From Clostridium sp. CF012 (GTDB taxonomy: Bacteria > Bacillota > Clostridia > Clostridiales > Clostridiaceae), in NCBI RefSeq assembly GCF_018861755.1, contig NZ_JAHLEF010000001.1, forward strand, positions 372,001-436,000: a stretch of 64,000 bases of DNA. Direction: 5' to 3'. The notes below the pieces were generated by a model that was not told the origin of the DNA, made no database searches, and worked only from the letters and a program-made list of their open reading frames with translations. Positions 36,733 to 45,580 of the stretch are shown here, in pieces. Position numbers and translations under genes: made by a program. Positions within the stretch are counted from its first letter, which is position 1, and every line of letters starts with the position of its first letter.

Positions 36733-37959
36733 TTAATTTTTTATTAACAACGCCATATACTCCATATTCATTTTATTTGAACTTTTAAAAACTGCAAACA
36801 CATATTCTAAAACTTGATTACCATGTTCAAAACAACGACACATAGAAAAAATCAATTTTACAACTAACTTCTCATCTAATTTTTTATAAAATCCTGAAAT
36901 TCCTATCAAGTAAGTTTTTATTAAACTATAATGTAATATACACAAACAATATTCATCAAATACACTATAATCACTACCAACTGGAAATAAATTTGTGAAA
37001 ACATAATTAACTAAATAATTTTCTAACATATACTCATGCTCTTTCATATAAGGTTCATAGTATTTATTATAATTGTCTATATAATTGTCTATATAATTTT
37101 GTGTATTATTTTCATTAGTATCATTATAGCCCATTCCCTCATAAAATTCATCTAAACATTCCTTAAAGGTAGTATCATGTAAATTAAACTTAACTCTAGT
37201 ATCACTAATGATCTTCATCATCTGTAATTGAATATTATACTCAGTAGGCACCTCATCAAATAAATCTTTAAAATTTTCATTTATTTCACTATTATATGAA
37301 ATTATTAATTGAGGAATAGCATCTGTTTTCTTATCTAAAACATATTGATTTACTTTTCTCAAAAATAATCCTAACAATATTAATCTTTTCTCAATAGAAA
37401 AATTACGATTTTGAAGAAGATCTATAGAGAATACTCTTAAGTCCCAAAAGTATTGCTGTAACTCTCTAAATTTTCCTTTACCAAGTTGTTTCCATAATAC
37501 ATCATTATATTTTTCTACATCTTCAACTTCATCAAATTCCATTTTATTTAAATTTAACAAAACAAGTCTTGCTATTTCCGGACAAGACATCAATGCTGAT
37601 TTTTCATATTTACCTAATACAAAATTATTAACTCTTGGATATGTGTAGCATGTGTATGACAGATATTCCCAACCTAATGTTTTATGAATACTACACAATT
37701 TATTCTCATCTTGAAATGGGCATACTTTACTTTCATTCATTTTTATCTTTCCATAATTGTGTTCTGAAGAACTTTTTCTGTTTCGTGTCACACTTTTATC
37801 AATTATACTTTTTATACTTTTATCTTTAATACATTTATATTTTTTATAAGTCTTCTTGTCAATAAATACTTGCCACCCATAGCAACAATCATCCTCACAT
37901 TTGGGTCCTATGCAACTAAAATCTCTAACATATTTAGGCACTAATACATGTTTTTTCAT
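36733..37959 (-). CDS. fliB: Flagellin lysine-N-methylase FliB
   Basis: The 408-residue protein has the FliB cysteine cluster at the N-terminus (C16, C21, C25, C26 in SCIGPKCEDDCCYGW) and a second set (CPFQDENKLCSIHKTLG, then SYTCYTYPR). A helical C-terminal half follows. FliB methylates surface lysines of flagellin; the clustered cysteines suggest a metal centre. It follows the Maf gene by 38 bp and belongs functionally with the flagellins nearby. The remnant at 26641-27010 is a second copy. Confidence 0.88.
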   Translation of the reverse strand: MKKHVLVPKYVRDFSCIGPKCEDDCCYGWQVFIDKKTYKKYKCIKDKSIKSIIDKSVTRNRKSSSEHNYGKIKMNESKVCPFQDENKLCSIHKTLGWEYLSYTCYTYPRVNNFVLGKYEKSALMSCPEIARLVLLNLNKMEFDEVEDVEKYNDVLWKQLGKGKFRELQQYFWDLRVFSIDLLQNRNFSIEKRLILLGLFLRKVNQYVLDKKTDAIPQLIISYNSEINENFKDLFDEVPTEYNIQLQMMKIISDTRVKFNLHDTTFKECLDEFYEGMGYNDTNENNTQNYIDNYIDNYNKYYEPYMKEHEYMLENYLVNYVFTNLFPVGSDYSVFDEYCLCILHYSLIKTYLIGISGFYKKLDEKLVVKLIFSMCRCFEHGNQVLEYVFAVFKSSNKMNMEYMALLIKN

Positions 37960-37997
37960 AAGTTAGCTCCTTTTTTAATACTACACTCTATTTTTTT

Positions 37998-39782
37998 TTA
38001 CAAATCAATTGTATTTGCTATAATTAATGTGATAACTTCATCTAAACACTTTAAAGTTTTACTATACATTTCATCGCTACTTTCCTTGATTTTCCCAGTC
38101 ATAATAGATATAGAATCTTTGTCTTTCAAAATATATTTAGGATTATTAACTGTTGACTGAAATATAGGTAAAAATATGGCTGCGGCAAAGTCTATTTCTT
38201 TATTATTCATAATTTTACTATTTATCTCATGTAGTTTTTTTAATATTTTTATTACTTGTTTCTGTTGCTTTACTATGTCATATTTATTTAATTGTTGCAT
38301 ATGTTTTAATCCTATTAGGCATAGTTTCTTTAGTTCGTTGTAAGAATCAAGTATTTTTGTTAATTCTCGCTTTACTTTTTCTACATCATTTTCGCTTTCT
38401 TTTTCTAAAAATTTGTCAACATTTTTATTCACAATATTTTTTCCATAAATCATACTTGCTTCTTCTAACTTCATAATTACGGTTCCTTGAATATTTGCGC
38501 CACCTTCTGTAGCATTAATAAATGTTGTATCTTTTTTCATCTGTATATAATCTTCAAATCTTTTTCTATAATAATCCATTGGCTTATCAGTAACAACCAT
38601 TCCACCGTATATGTCTTTCACATATATATCATTTTTAATTGAATCTTTTTCAATATTAAAATCTTCTAAATTCGCAATAGATGCATGAGTTTTCCCATTA
38701 GTATAAGCTAAATCTTGGCCTATAAATACTACTGGCTCACATCCCATATATACCGCTAAATCAGTGCAAGGATGTGCAACCGAACCGCCTTGAAATAAAG
38801 AATCCATATTTTTACCAAGAAGTGTCTCACTATAACCTTCTGTGTAACTATTTTTACAATATATTTTCTTTCCCATATGATTATGAACAGCTTTATAATT
38901 TGCAACACCAATAAACACTAATGGTACATCGTACTCCGTTACATTTTCAAAAAATTTCATATTGGTATCTACAGGATCTATAATAAAAATAAAATCAGGT
39001 TTTACTCCATTTTTTAACAACGGTTTCAAAGTTCTTGCTCCACATATAATAATAAATTTATCTTGAAGTTCTTTTACCTTGCCTATGTTTTTATCTAATG
39101 ATGGGCCCGCTGACACTATTATTGCAGGAACACTTTTAAAACTATCCTTTAAAGTATTTATAGTATATCCATTAACTATAGCTTTTAGATTTTTTGTATA
39201 ATTATTAAAATATTGTTTTGAAAATTCTGTTAGAGTAAAATCATTTAACTTACTCGCTGTCAAAAAATTATTTAACTCCTCAAGACAAAATCTTAACTCA
39301 TCAGTATATAATTCATTATAATTAGCATAGGTTGCAAATTTTGTATTGCTAATTTTGTCATATTCCAAACATTGATACAGAGCTGATTTTAAATCTTCAT
39401 CTATTAAACAAATTGTAATCCTATTACAGCTTAAAATTTCTTGTGATATCTCGGATTCAAAAAAAAGCTTTAATATATTCTTATCTGGCTCCACAACTAA
39501 AATATTATTACTTTTACATGTACTATTAATCAATCTTAAAATATGTTCTCCTGCACCTACCCCGAAAATTATAATTGTAGTTTCCATATCATACTCTGTT
39601 AATTTAGATATACACTTATCAATATCATTTTCAACAGAATATTTACTACCTATGTAACATCTTTTTGTACCTCTGCTAACTTTAACAACATATCTATTAT
39701 CCTTACTTTTTTCTAATAAAAAGCTCTCTTCAATTGAAACATTTTCTGCCTTCGCTATATTAGATTTAGTGATCTCATTCAT
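37998..39782 (-). CDS. Maf-type motility-associated glycosyltransferase (DUF115)
   Basis: The 594-residue protein has the DUF115/MptE-like core of motility-associated factor proteins: ETTIIIFGVGAGEHI, then PAIIVSAGPSLDKNIGKVKEL and DFIFIIDPVDTNMKFF, plus VVFIGQDLAYTNGKTHA. Maf proteins transfer nonulosonic acids onto flagellin Ser/Thr. Its place beside pseI, fliB and the flagellins supports this. It begins 48 bp after a sigma-28-like element and after the terminator of the large surface-protein gene. Confidence 0.9.
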   Translation of the reverse strand: MNEITKSNIAKAENVSIEESFLLEKSKDNRYVVKVSRGTKRCYIGSKYSVENDIDKCISKLTEYDMETTIIIFGVGAGEHILRLINSTCKSNNILVVEPDKNILKLFFESEISQEILSCNRITICLIDEDLKSALYQCLEYDKISNTKFATYANYNELYTDELRFCLEELNNFLTASKLNDFTLTEFSKQYFNNYTKNLKAIVNGYTINTLKDSFKSVPAIIVSAGPSLDKNIGKVKELQDKFIIICGARTLKPLLKNGVKPDFIFIIDPVDTNMKFFENVTEYDVPLVFIGVANYKAVHNHMGKKIYCKNSYTEGYSETLLGKNMDSLFQGGSVAHPCTDLAVYMGCEPVVFIGQDLAYTNGKTHASIANLEDFNIEKDSIKNDIYVKDIYGGMVVTDKPMDYYRKRFEDYIQMKKDTTFINATEGGANIQGTVIMKLEEASMIYGKNIVNKNVDKFLEKESENDVEKVKRELTKILDSYNELKKLCLIGLKHMQQLNKYDIVKQQKQVIKILKKLHEINSKIMNNKEIDFAAAIFLPIFQSTVNNPKYILKDKDSISIMTGKIKESSDEMYSKTLKCLDEVITLIIANTIDL

Positions 39783-39822
39783 ATATTTTCTCCTACTCCT
39801 ATAAACTTATAGACTATTACTT

Positions 39823-39849
39823 TTATCGTACATTTTTTTTAAAACTAAA
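39823..39849 (-). promoter_or_regulatory. Sigma-28-like promoter candidate before the Maf gene
   Basis: A minus-strand TACGATAA -10 element lies 15 bp after TTTA, where TAAA is expected. The -10 matches those of the flagellin promoters, but the -35 is imperfect, so this is a candidate only. Confidence 0.5.
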
Positions 39850-39861
39850 CTATTATTTTTT

Positions 39862-39903
39862 TAAAAAAGCTAATACCACATTTTATAGCAGGATTAGCTT
39901 TAT
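39862..39903 (-). terminator. Terminator of the VWA/TIG gene
   Basis: AAAGCTAAT pairs with ATTAGCTTT over a loop of about 20 nt, followed by a U-tract on the minus strand. It lies about 35 bp after the stop codon of the large surface-protein gene. Confidence 0.8.
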
Positions 39904-39936
39904 AAAATCAACTATCAAATTACAAATTTTTAAGTA

Positions 39937-42900
39937 TTACTTATACTCATATTGAATTGAATTACTCACCTTACCCTCTTCATTAATAACCGATATATTT
40001 ACTGTACCTGCTGCATGAGCTGGTGAACTAGCTCTAACGTAGGTAGTGCTAAAGTAGTTCATAAGTGGAACTTGCTTTCCATCAATTATCAATTTCATAT
40101 TTGCAGTAAAATTCTCTCCATATATATACATATATTGTCCTCCAGCCGTTGGTCCACTTGCTACCTTAAGTCCAGTAAGGACACAAACTGGTAACTCTGG
40201 TTTAGGATTATAGGTAAAATTAATTGAAGATGTTTTACCTGTTGAATTATTTGTTACAACTATTGTAACTACTCCTGGAGCTTTTCCTTCCGGCATACTC
40301 ACTATTCTAATATATCCACTATTCATAAAAGTTACATTTACTGGTATACCATCTACAGTAACCACTAAATCATTCTCAAAGTTTTTCCCATATAAAGACA
40401 AAGCATATTTTCCAGAAATATCTCCACTTGTTATAGATAATGAATTAACTTCTAATTCCGGGATAATATATGTGTATGCAGCATTGCTTGTTGCCTTTTG
40501 CCCATCTGGATTTACTACTTCCACATCTACTGAACCTTCATTTATAGTTGCTGGCATTAAAATTCTAAACCTAGTTGCTCCATAGAAGTTAGCTATATTT
40601 ACTTCTATGCCACCAATCGTAACTTTTAAACCTGGTTGAAAACCCGTTCCATTTATAGTAACCAGCTCTCCCCCCTTAATTAATCCACTATTTTGTGATA
40701 AACTTGTTATGGTTGGGGCTGCTAGTTTAGGTGGCTCATTATAAGTATACCCACCTGTTAGTGTAACGCTTTGTCCATCTGGGTTCGTTACTACTACATC
40801 TGTTGTTCCTGGTTTCTCTCCCATTGGCATTAAAATTCTAAACCTAGTTGCTCCATAAAAATTAGCTATATTTGCTTCTATTCCTCCAATAGTAACTTTT
40901 AATCCTGGTTGAAAACCCGTTCCATTTATAATAACCAGATCTCCACCCTTAATAAGTCCACTATTTTGCGATATACTTGTTATGGTTGGGGCTGCTATTT
41001 TAGGCGGCTCATTATAAGTATATGCACCTATTAATGTAAAACTTTGGCCATCTGGGTTTGTTACTATTACATCTTTTGTCCCTGAGTTCTCTCCCGCTGG
41101 AATTATAACTCTAAACTTAGTTGCTCCATAAATCATATTTATTTTTGCTTCTATACCTCCAATAGTAAGTTTTAATCCTTGTTGAAAATCCGTTCCAATT
41201 ATTACTACTAAATCGCCACCCGCAAGCATACCATTGTTTTGTGATAAGCTTGTAATAGTTGGTGCTGCAGGTTTTGGTGGCTCATTATAAGTGTATCCGC
41301 CTGCTAATGCAACACTTTGTCCATCTGGATTTGTTACTACTACATCAACTGCTCCGACCTTTAAACTCTTAGGTATTTTTACTGATATTGCTGTACTATC
41401 TTTAAACGTTACATTTTCTCCATCTACTCCACCTATTTTTACTGTGACTCCTTGCTTAAATTCACTTCCAGTAATTAATACTGTATTTTCTGCATCTAAT
41501 AGTCCACTATTAGGCGTTATTGCTATAATGCTTGGTTCTGGTAATTTAAGGTAAGTATATGCTGCTGCTAATATACCACTTTGACCATCTAGATTTGTTA
41601 CTTTTACATCTACTACACCCGCTTTTGAAGCTTGGGGTATTGTAATACGTATCTTATTTTCTCCATAGAAATTAACAATATTGGCTTCTATATCTCCAAT
41701 AGTAACCTTACTTCCTATTTGGAATCCAGTTCCGTTAATAGTCACCAAGTCTCCACCTGTAACTAATCCACTGTTTGGCAATAAAGTTGTTACTGTTGGT
41801 GCTGCAGGTTTTGGTGGCTCATTATAAATGTATCCACCTGCTAATGTAACACTTTGTCCATCTGGATTTGTTACTTTTACATCGACTGCACCCACTTTTG
41901 AAGCTTGGGGTATTGTAATACGCATCTTATTTTCTCCATAGAAATTAACAATATTGGCTTCTATATCTCCAATAGTAACTTTACTTCCTATTTGGAATCC
42001 AGTTCCGTTAATAGTCACCAAGTCTCCACCTGTAACTAATCCACTGTTTGGTGATAAAGTTGTTACGGTTGGTGCTGCTGGTTTTGGTGGCTCATTATAA
42101 GTGTATCCACCTGCTAATGTAACACTTTGTCCATCTGGATTTGCTACTACTACATCAACTGCTCCAGGCTTCGTACACTTTGGTATTTTTACCGATATTG
42201 TTGTACTATCTTTAAACGTAACATTTTCTCCATCTACTGCACCTATTTTTACTGTGGCTCCTTGCTTAAATTCACTTCCAGTAATTAATACTGTATTTCC
42301 TGCGTCTAATAGTCCACTATTAGGTGTTATTGCTTTAATACTTGGTTCTGGTAATTTAATATAAGTATATCCTGCTGCTAATATACCGCTTTGCACATCT
42401 GGATTTGTTACTTTTACATCTACTATACCCACTTTTGTAGTTTGTGGTATTTTAATTCGTAAACTAGTTTCTCCATAGAAATTAACAATATTGGCTTCTA
42501 TATCTCCAATAGTAACTTTACTTCCTATTTGGAATCCAGTTCCGTTAATAGTCACCAAGTCTCCACCTGTAACTAATCCACTGTTTGGTGATAAAGTTGT
42601 TACGGTTGGTGCTGCTGGTTTTGGTGGCTCATTATAAGTGTATCCACCTGCTAATGTAACACTTTGTCCATCTGGATTTGCTACTACTACATCAACTGCT
42701 CCAGGCTTTGTACACTTTGGTATTTTTACCGATATTGTTGTACTATCTTTAAACGTGACATTTTCTCCATCTACTGCACCTATTTTTACTGTGGCTCCTT
42801 GCTTAAATTCACTTCCAGTAATTAATACTGTATTTCCTGCGTCTAATAGTCCACTACTAGGTGTTATTGCTTTAATACTTGGTTTTGGCATCCCATCATA

Positions 42901-44478
42901 AGTAAATGCATTAACCTTCACTACCTTTGAACCATCTTCATTGGTTATGGTAATATCTACATTACCGCTTACATCCCCTTGTGGACTCATGGTATAAAGC
43001 AATGTAGGATTTTTGTATATGGTATTTAATGCATCTTTATTCCCAAACTTAACCTTTACACCATTATAAAAGTTACTTCCCTTAATAATAACAATTGTGT
43101 TCCCAGCTATTGGTCCTTGATTTGGCTCTACACTTGTTATTAATGGATCTGCAAAGTAACGATATTGTACTTCACCAAATTTCCCATCAGTATTTGTTAC
43201 CTTTACGGCTACAGTTCCTCTTGCTCCTGCTGGAACCGTTACTTTTATTTCATTTTCACTCACTAAAGTAACCTTTGTTGCTTTTACAGTTCCAAATGTT
43301 ACATTTGCTCCTAGGCGGAACTTAGCACCTTTAATTGTTACTTCATTTCCTCCAGCTATTTCTCCATTATTAGCTTCTATAGTGTTAATAATAGGTGCTG
43401 GATATCCTACTTCTATCGACGGATTTACAACATCAAATTTTCTATCCGCATTTGTATAATCCTTATAGGTAGCATATGTTTCGGATGCTACTTTATAGCT
43501 ACCTACTACTATATCTTTTTTAGGTCTAATTTTATAAGTAAAATTTAATGTATCATCTTTTATTTCTGTTAAATTCCAGGATATTTCATTCCCCACTATA
43601 GTTGGTTTAGGTATATTGCTATCAGCAGAACCTGGAACTATTTCAAATTCTGGGGATACAACATCTTTTACTTTTACATTATAAATACTAGGTTTTTTTA
43701 TTTGTTGTTCAATTGCTCTATATTTTTCTTCTAATTGACCACTACTATACGCAAAGTAATGATGTTCCTTGGTTGTTGCCATCTCTTTCATAACTTTACT
43801 TGCTTCACTAGTATCATCTATAACATCTTGATGTAAAAGTGCTAGTGTATAAAAAACTATACCTGCATCTTTTGCTTCTTTAGCTGCTTGTTTAGCATTA
43901 TTAAATGCTGCTAAAGCGGAACCCCCATCATCATTAGCTCCACCATCTGTCATTATAATTATTACAGGTTGAGCCTCTGGTCTGTGATTAGCAAGCATTC
44001 TAGTCGCTCTTCTTACAGCATCTGCTGTACAAGTACCACCACCTTCTTTTATTCCTCCTATATAACTCTTTAAGGAATCTTTATCATGAGTTAGTGGAAG
44101 TTCCTTAGTAACACTAGTTGAACTAAAATCAACTATACCTACTTGATGTTTGGTCATATCCATTACATCAAGAAAAGTTTGTGCTGAAGTTCTAGCTGCG
44201 TCCATCTTGTAATAATTGCAGCCTTCAAAACCATTTGCCATACTTCCAGATTTGTCAATAATTAATATAACGTCATTAGGCTTTACCTCGCTAACAGGAG
44301 GTGCCCCTTTAACTGTTAATGTTACTGTTGCTTCCTGCTCTGTAGTCATTTTAGCCATGTCAACAGTCTTAGTTGCTTTTACATAGTCTTCTGCTGCTTT
44401 TACGGTATTCATTGGAATAAGTAACGTGAATAAGTAAATCAATACTAACAGTCGTGAACAATGCTTTTTAACTTTCAT
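39937..44478 (-). CDS. Large secreted VWA-domain protein with about 13 TIG repeats
   Basis: The protein is about 1513 residues from ATG 44478. A signal peptide (LLVLIYLFTLLIPMNTVKA) is followed by a von Willebrand A domain from about residue 70 to 265 with the MIDAS motif DKSGS (D75), a later T and IIIMTDGGAND. A linker domain is followed by about 13 IPT/TIG Ig-like repeats (SGLLDAGNTVLITGSEF and SGLVTGGDLVTINGTGF types). No LPXTG or membrane anchor is seen at the C-terminus. It is probably a secreted adhesin or filament-associated surface protein. Start choice: AAGGGGGAT precedes it; the longer frame to 44586 runs through the leader. It lies between a flagellin and Maf. Confidence 0.88.
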   Translation of the reverse strand: MKVKKHCSRLLVLIYLFTLLIPMNTVKAAEDYVKATKTVDMAKMTTEQEATVTLTVKGAPPVSEVKPNDVILIIDKSGSMANGFEGCNYYKMDAARTSAQTFLDVMDMTKHQVGIVDFSSTSVTKELPLTHDKDSLKSYIGGIKEGGGTCTADAVRRATRMLANHRPEAQPVIIIMTDGGANDDGGSALAAFNNAKQAAKEAKDAGIVFYTLALLHQDVIDDTSEASKVMKEMATTKEHHYFAYSSGQLEEKYRAIEQQIKKPSIYNVKVKDVVSPEFEIVPGSADSNIPKPTIVGNEISWNLTEIKDDTLNFTYKIRPKKDIVVGSYKVASETYATYKDYTNADRKFDVVNPSIEVGYPAPIINTIEANNGEIAGGNEVTIKGAKFRLGANVTFGTVKATKVTLVSENEIKVTVPAGARGTVAVKVTNTDGKFGEVQYRYFADPLITSVEPNQGPIAGNTIVIIKGSNFYNGVKVKFGNKDALNTIYKNPTLLYTMSPQGDVSGNVDITITNEDGSKVVKVNAFTYDGMPKPSIKAITPSSGLLDAGNTVLITGSEFKQGATVKIGAVDGENVTFKDSTTISVKIPKCTKPGAVDVVVANPDGQSVTLAGGYTYNEPPKPAAPTVTTLSPNSGLVTGGDLVTINGTGFQIGSKVTIGDIEANIVNFYGETSLRIKIPQTTKVGIVDVKVTNPDVQSGILAAGYTYIKLPEPSIKAITPNSGLLDAGNTVLITGSEFKQGATVKIGAVDGENVTFKDSTTISVKIPKCTKPGAVDVVVANPDGQSVTLAGGYTYNEPPKPAAPTVTTLSPNSGLVTGGDLVTINGTGFQIGSKVTIGDIEANIVNFYGENKMRITIPQASKVGAVDVKVTNPDGQSVTLAGGYIYNEPPKPAAPTVTTLLPNSGLVTGGDLVTINGTGFQIGSKVTIGDIEANIVNFYGENKIRITIPQASKAGVVDVKVTNLDGQSGILAAAYTYLKLPEPSIIAITPNSGLLDAENTVLITGSEFKQGVTVKIGGVDGENVTFKDSTAISVKIPKSLKVGAVDVVVTNPDGQSVALAGGYTYNEPPKPAAPTITSLSQNNGMLAGGDLVVIIGTDFQQGLKLTIGGIEAKINMIYGATKFRVIIPAGENSGTKDVIVTNPDGQSFTLIGAYTYNEPPKIAAPTITSISQNSGLIKGGDLVIINGTGFQPGLKVTIGGIEANIANFYGATRFRILMPMGEKPGTTDVVVTNPDGQSVTLTGGYTYNEPPKLAAPTITSLSQNSGLIKGGELVTINGTGFQPGLKVTIGGIEVNIANFYGATRFRILMPATINEGSVDVEVVNPDGQKATSNAAYTYIIPELEVNSLSITSGDISGKYALSLYGKNFENDLVVTVDGIPVNVTFMNSGYIRIVSMPEGKAPGVVTIVVTNNSTGKTSSINFTYNPKPELPVCVLTGLKVASGPTAGGQYMYIYGENFTANMKLIIDGKQVPLMNYFSTTYVRASSPAHAAGTVNISVINEEGKVSNSIQYEYK
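41560..43102 (-). repeat. Tandem TIG-coding DNA repeats
   Basis: A unit of 537 bp (two TIG domains, 179 codons) is nearly identical in the copies around 42030-42565 and 42566-43100. Shorter 273-bp (91-codon) copies recur upstream near 41730 and 42001. Identical runs include segments around the sequence coding GGDLVTINGTGF. Such high identity points to recent duplication and possible length variation. Confidence 0.8.
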
Positions 44479-44510
44479 ACCTTTATCCCCCTTAATTTTT
44501 ATGGTAGTGT

Positions 44511-44608
44511 AAAAAAGGCAACAGCAGATTGCCATTACCTTTTTAAAATGTTGGCAAATGGGCCATCTTACTAAATATATAATCAATGAAGACCCATAGT
44601 TTTCCCAA
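44511..44608 (-). promoter_or_regulatory. Leader with terminator/antiterminator-like hairpins before the VWA/TIG gene
   Basis: On the minus strand a first hairpin (44608-44551) pairs CCCAT with ATGGG and CCAA with TTGG. A second, GGCAA-loop-TTGCC followed by six U (44533-44511), is a typical terminator. The sequence TTGCCA (44557-44552) inside the first hairpin can alternatively pair with TGGCAA (44534-44529) and block the terminator. This is attenuator logic. The terminator could also simply end the upstream flagellin transcript. Confidence 0.55.
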
Positions 44609-44646
44609 TAATTAGCTTGTGTACAGCTAAGAATTCACTTGTATTT

Positions 44647-45468
44647 CTATTTTAATAATTCTAATATCTTTTGAGGAGTCTGATTTGCTTGCATAAGCAT
44701 AGATTGAGATGCTTGCATTAAAATACCATTTTTTGAAAAACTCATCATTTCCTTTGCCATGTCAACATCTCTAATTCTAGATTCAGCTGCTTGTACATTT
44801 TCGGACGCATTATTTAAATTAGTCATTGCATGCTCTAAAGCATTTTGTACTGCACCTAACTTACTTCTTTCCCCTGATACTGTTTTTAACGCTCCATTTA
44901 TAGTTGATATGTCAACAATAGGATTAAATGGAACAGTTATTGGACCAAACATAGTCGTTGGAAGTCCAAGTGTTATATTATCCAATGGGTCTATAGTTAA
45001 ACTCATTTGCTGCTGTGAATCTGCACCAATTTGAAATTTATTATCAAACAAAGACCCATCAATTAATTTTTTTTCATTAAAACTTGTTGTTTCACTTATT
45101 TTGTCCATACCTTCTAATAACTGAATCACTTCTAAATCTATATTATCTCTATCTTCCTTAATGTTAGTATCATTTTCTCTCTGCACCCAAAGCTCTCTTA
45201 TTCTTTGCAAGCTGCCATTCAGTTCTTGCATAGCACCTTCTGCTGTTTGCACAAGAGACACTGCGTCTTGAGCATTTCGTGAAGCTTGGTCCAATCCTCT
45301 TATTTGGGATTTCATTTTCTCAGATATAGATAACCCCGCTGCATCATCTCCAGCTTTGTTAATTCTAAGCCCTGAGGATAGTTTTTCAGAGGAGCTACTT
45401 ACTTTAATCGATTTTTCATTAGCAGAATTCATCGCCTTAGTAGCATTGATATTGTGAGCAATTATCAT
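44647..45468 (-). CDS. Flagellin (second tandem copy)
   Basis: The 273-residue protein begins MIIAHNINATKAMNSANEKSIKVSSSSEKLSSGLRIN, the flagellin N-terminal domain. It ends with NNASENVQAAESRIRDVDMAKEMMSF and a flagellin terminal helix. It is a short flagellin with a small central region. A GGAGG site lies 7 nt before the ATG. It follows the main flagellin by 112 bp and has no sigma-28 promoter of its own that I can see, so read-through or a weak start is likely. Confidence 0.94.
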   Translation of the reverse strand: MIIAHNINATKAMNSANEKSIKVSSSSEKLSSGLRINKAGDDAAGLSISEKMKSQIRGLDQASRNAQDAVSLVQTAEGAMQELNGSLQRIRELWVQRENDTNIKEDRDNIDLEVIQLLEGMDKISETTSFNEKKLIDGSLFDNKFQIGADSQQQMSLTIDPLDNITLGLPTTMFGPITVPFNPIVDISTINGALKTVSGERSKLGAVQNALEHAMTNLNNASENVQAAESRIRDVDMAKEMMSFSKNGILMQASQSMLMQANQTPQKILELLK

Positions 45469-45529
45469 AATTATACCTCCACACTCTTTCTGTCATATAT
45501 ATACAAATCACAACTGAAATCCGATATAT

Positions 45530-45564
45530 AAAAAATAGTTAGAGCATAGCTCTAACTATTTTTT
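45530..45564 (-). terminator. Strong terminator after the main flagellin
   Basis: A 16-bp perfect stem (AAATAGTTAGAGC and complement) with a 3-nt loop lies 17 bp after the stop codon. A- and T-rich arms form a U-tract on either strand. Confidence 0.88.
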
Positions 45565-45580
45565 AATCAGGCTACTTATA

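Noticed and set aside
36733-37150. Short ATAATTGTCTAT-type repeat in fliB
   Set aside because: It is a small in-frame coding repeat (YIDNYIDNY) and not a regulatory or CRISPR-like array.
41291-42901. Three similar plus-strand frames of 87 codons
   Set aside because: They are antisense shadows of the TIG repeats and recur only because the repeats recur; they have no ribosome sites.
44578-44586. Upstream start of the VWA/TIG gene at 44586
   Set aside because: The extra 36 codons overlap the leader hairpins and lack a ribosome site, while ATG 44478 has one and begins a clean signal peptide.
44478-44640. Possible c-di-GMP riboswitch before the VWA/TIG gene
   Set aside because: The conserved cores of classes I and II (for example GACGCAAAGC or GTAGTGCAACCG) are absent; only generic hairpins and a terminator are visible.
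45509-45528. Plus-strand CCGATATA resembling a sigma-28 -10
   Set aside because: No TAAA lies 15 bp before it, and no plus-strand gene follows.
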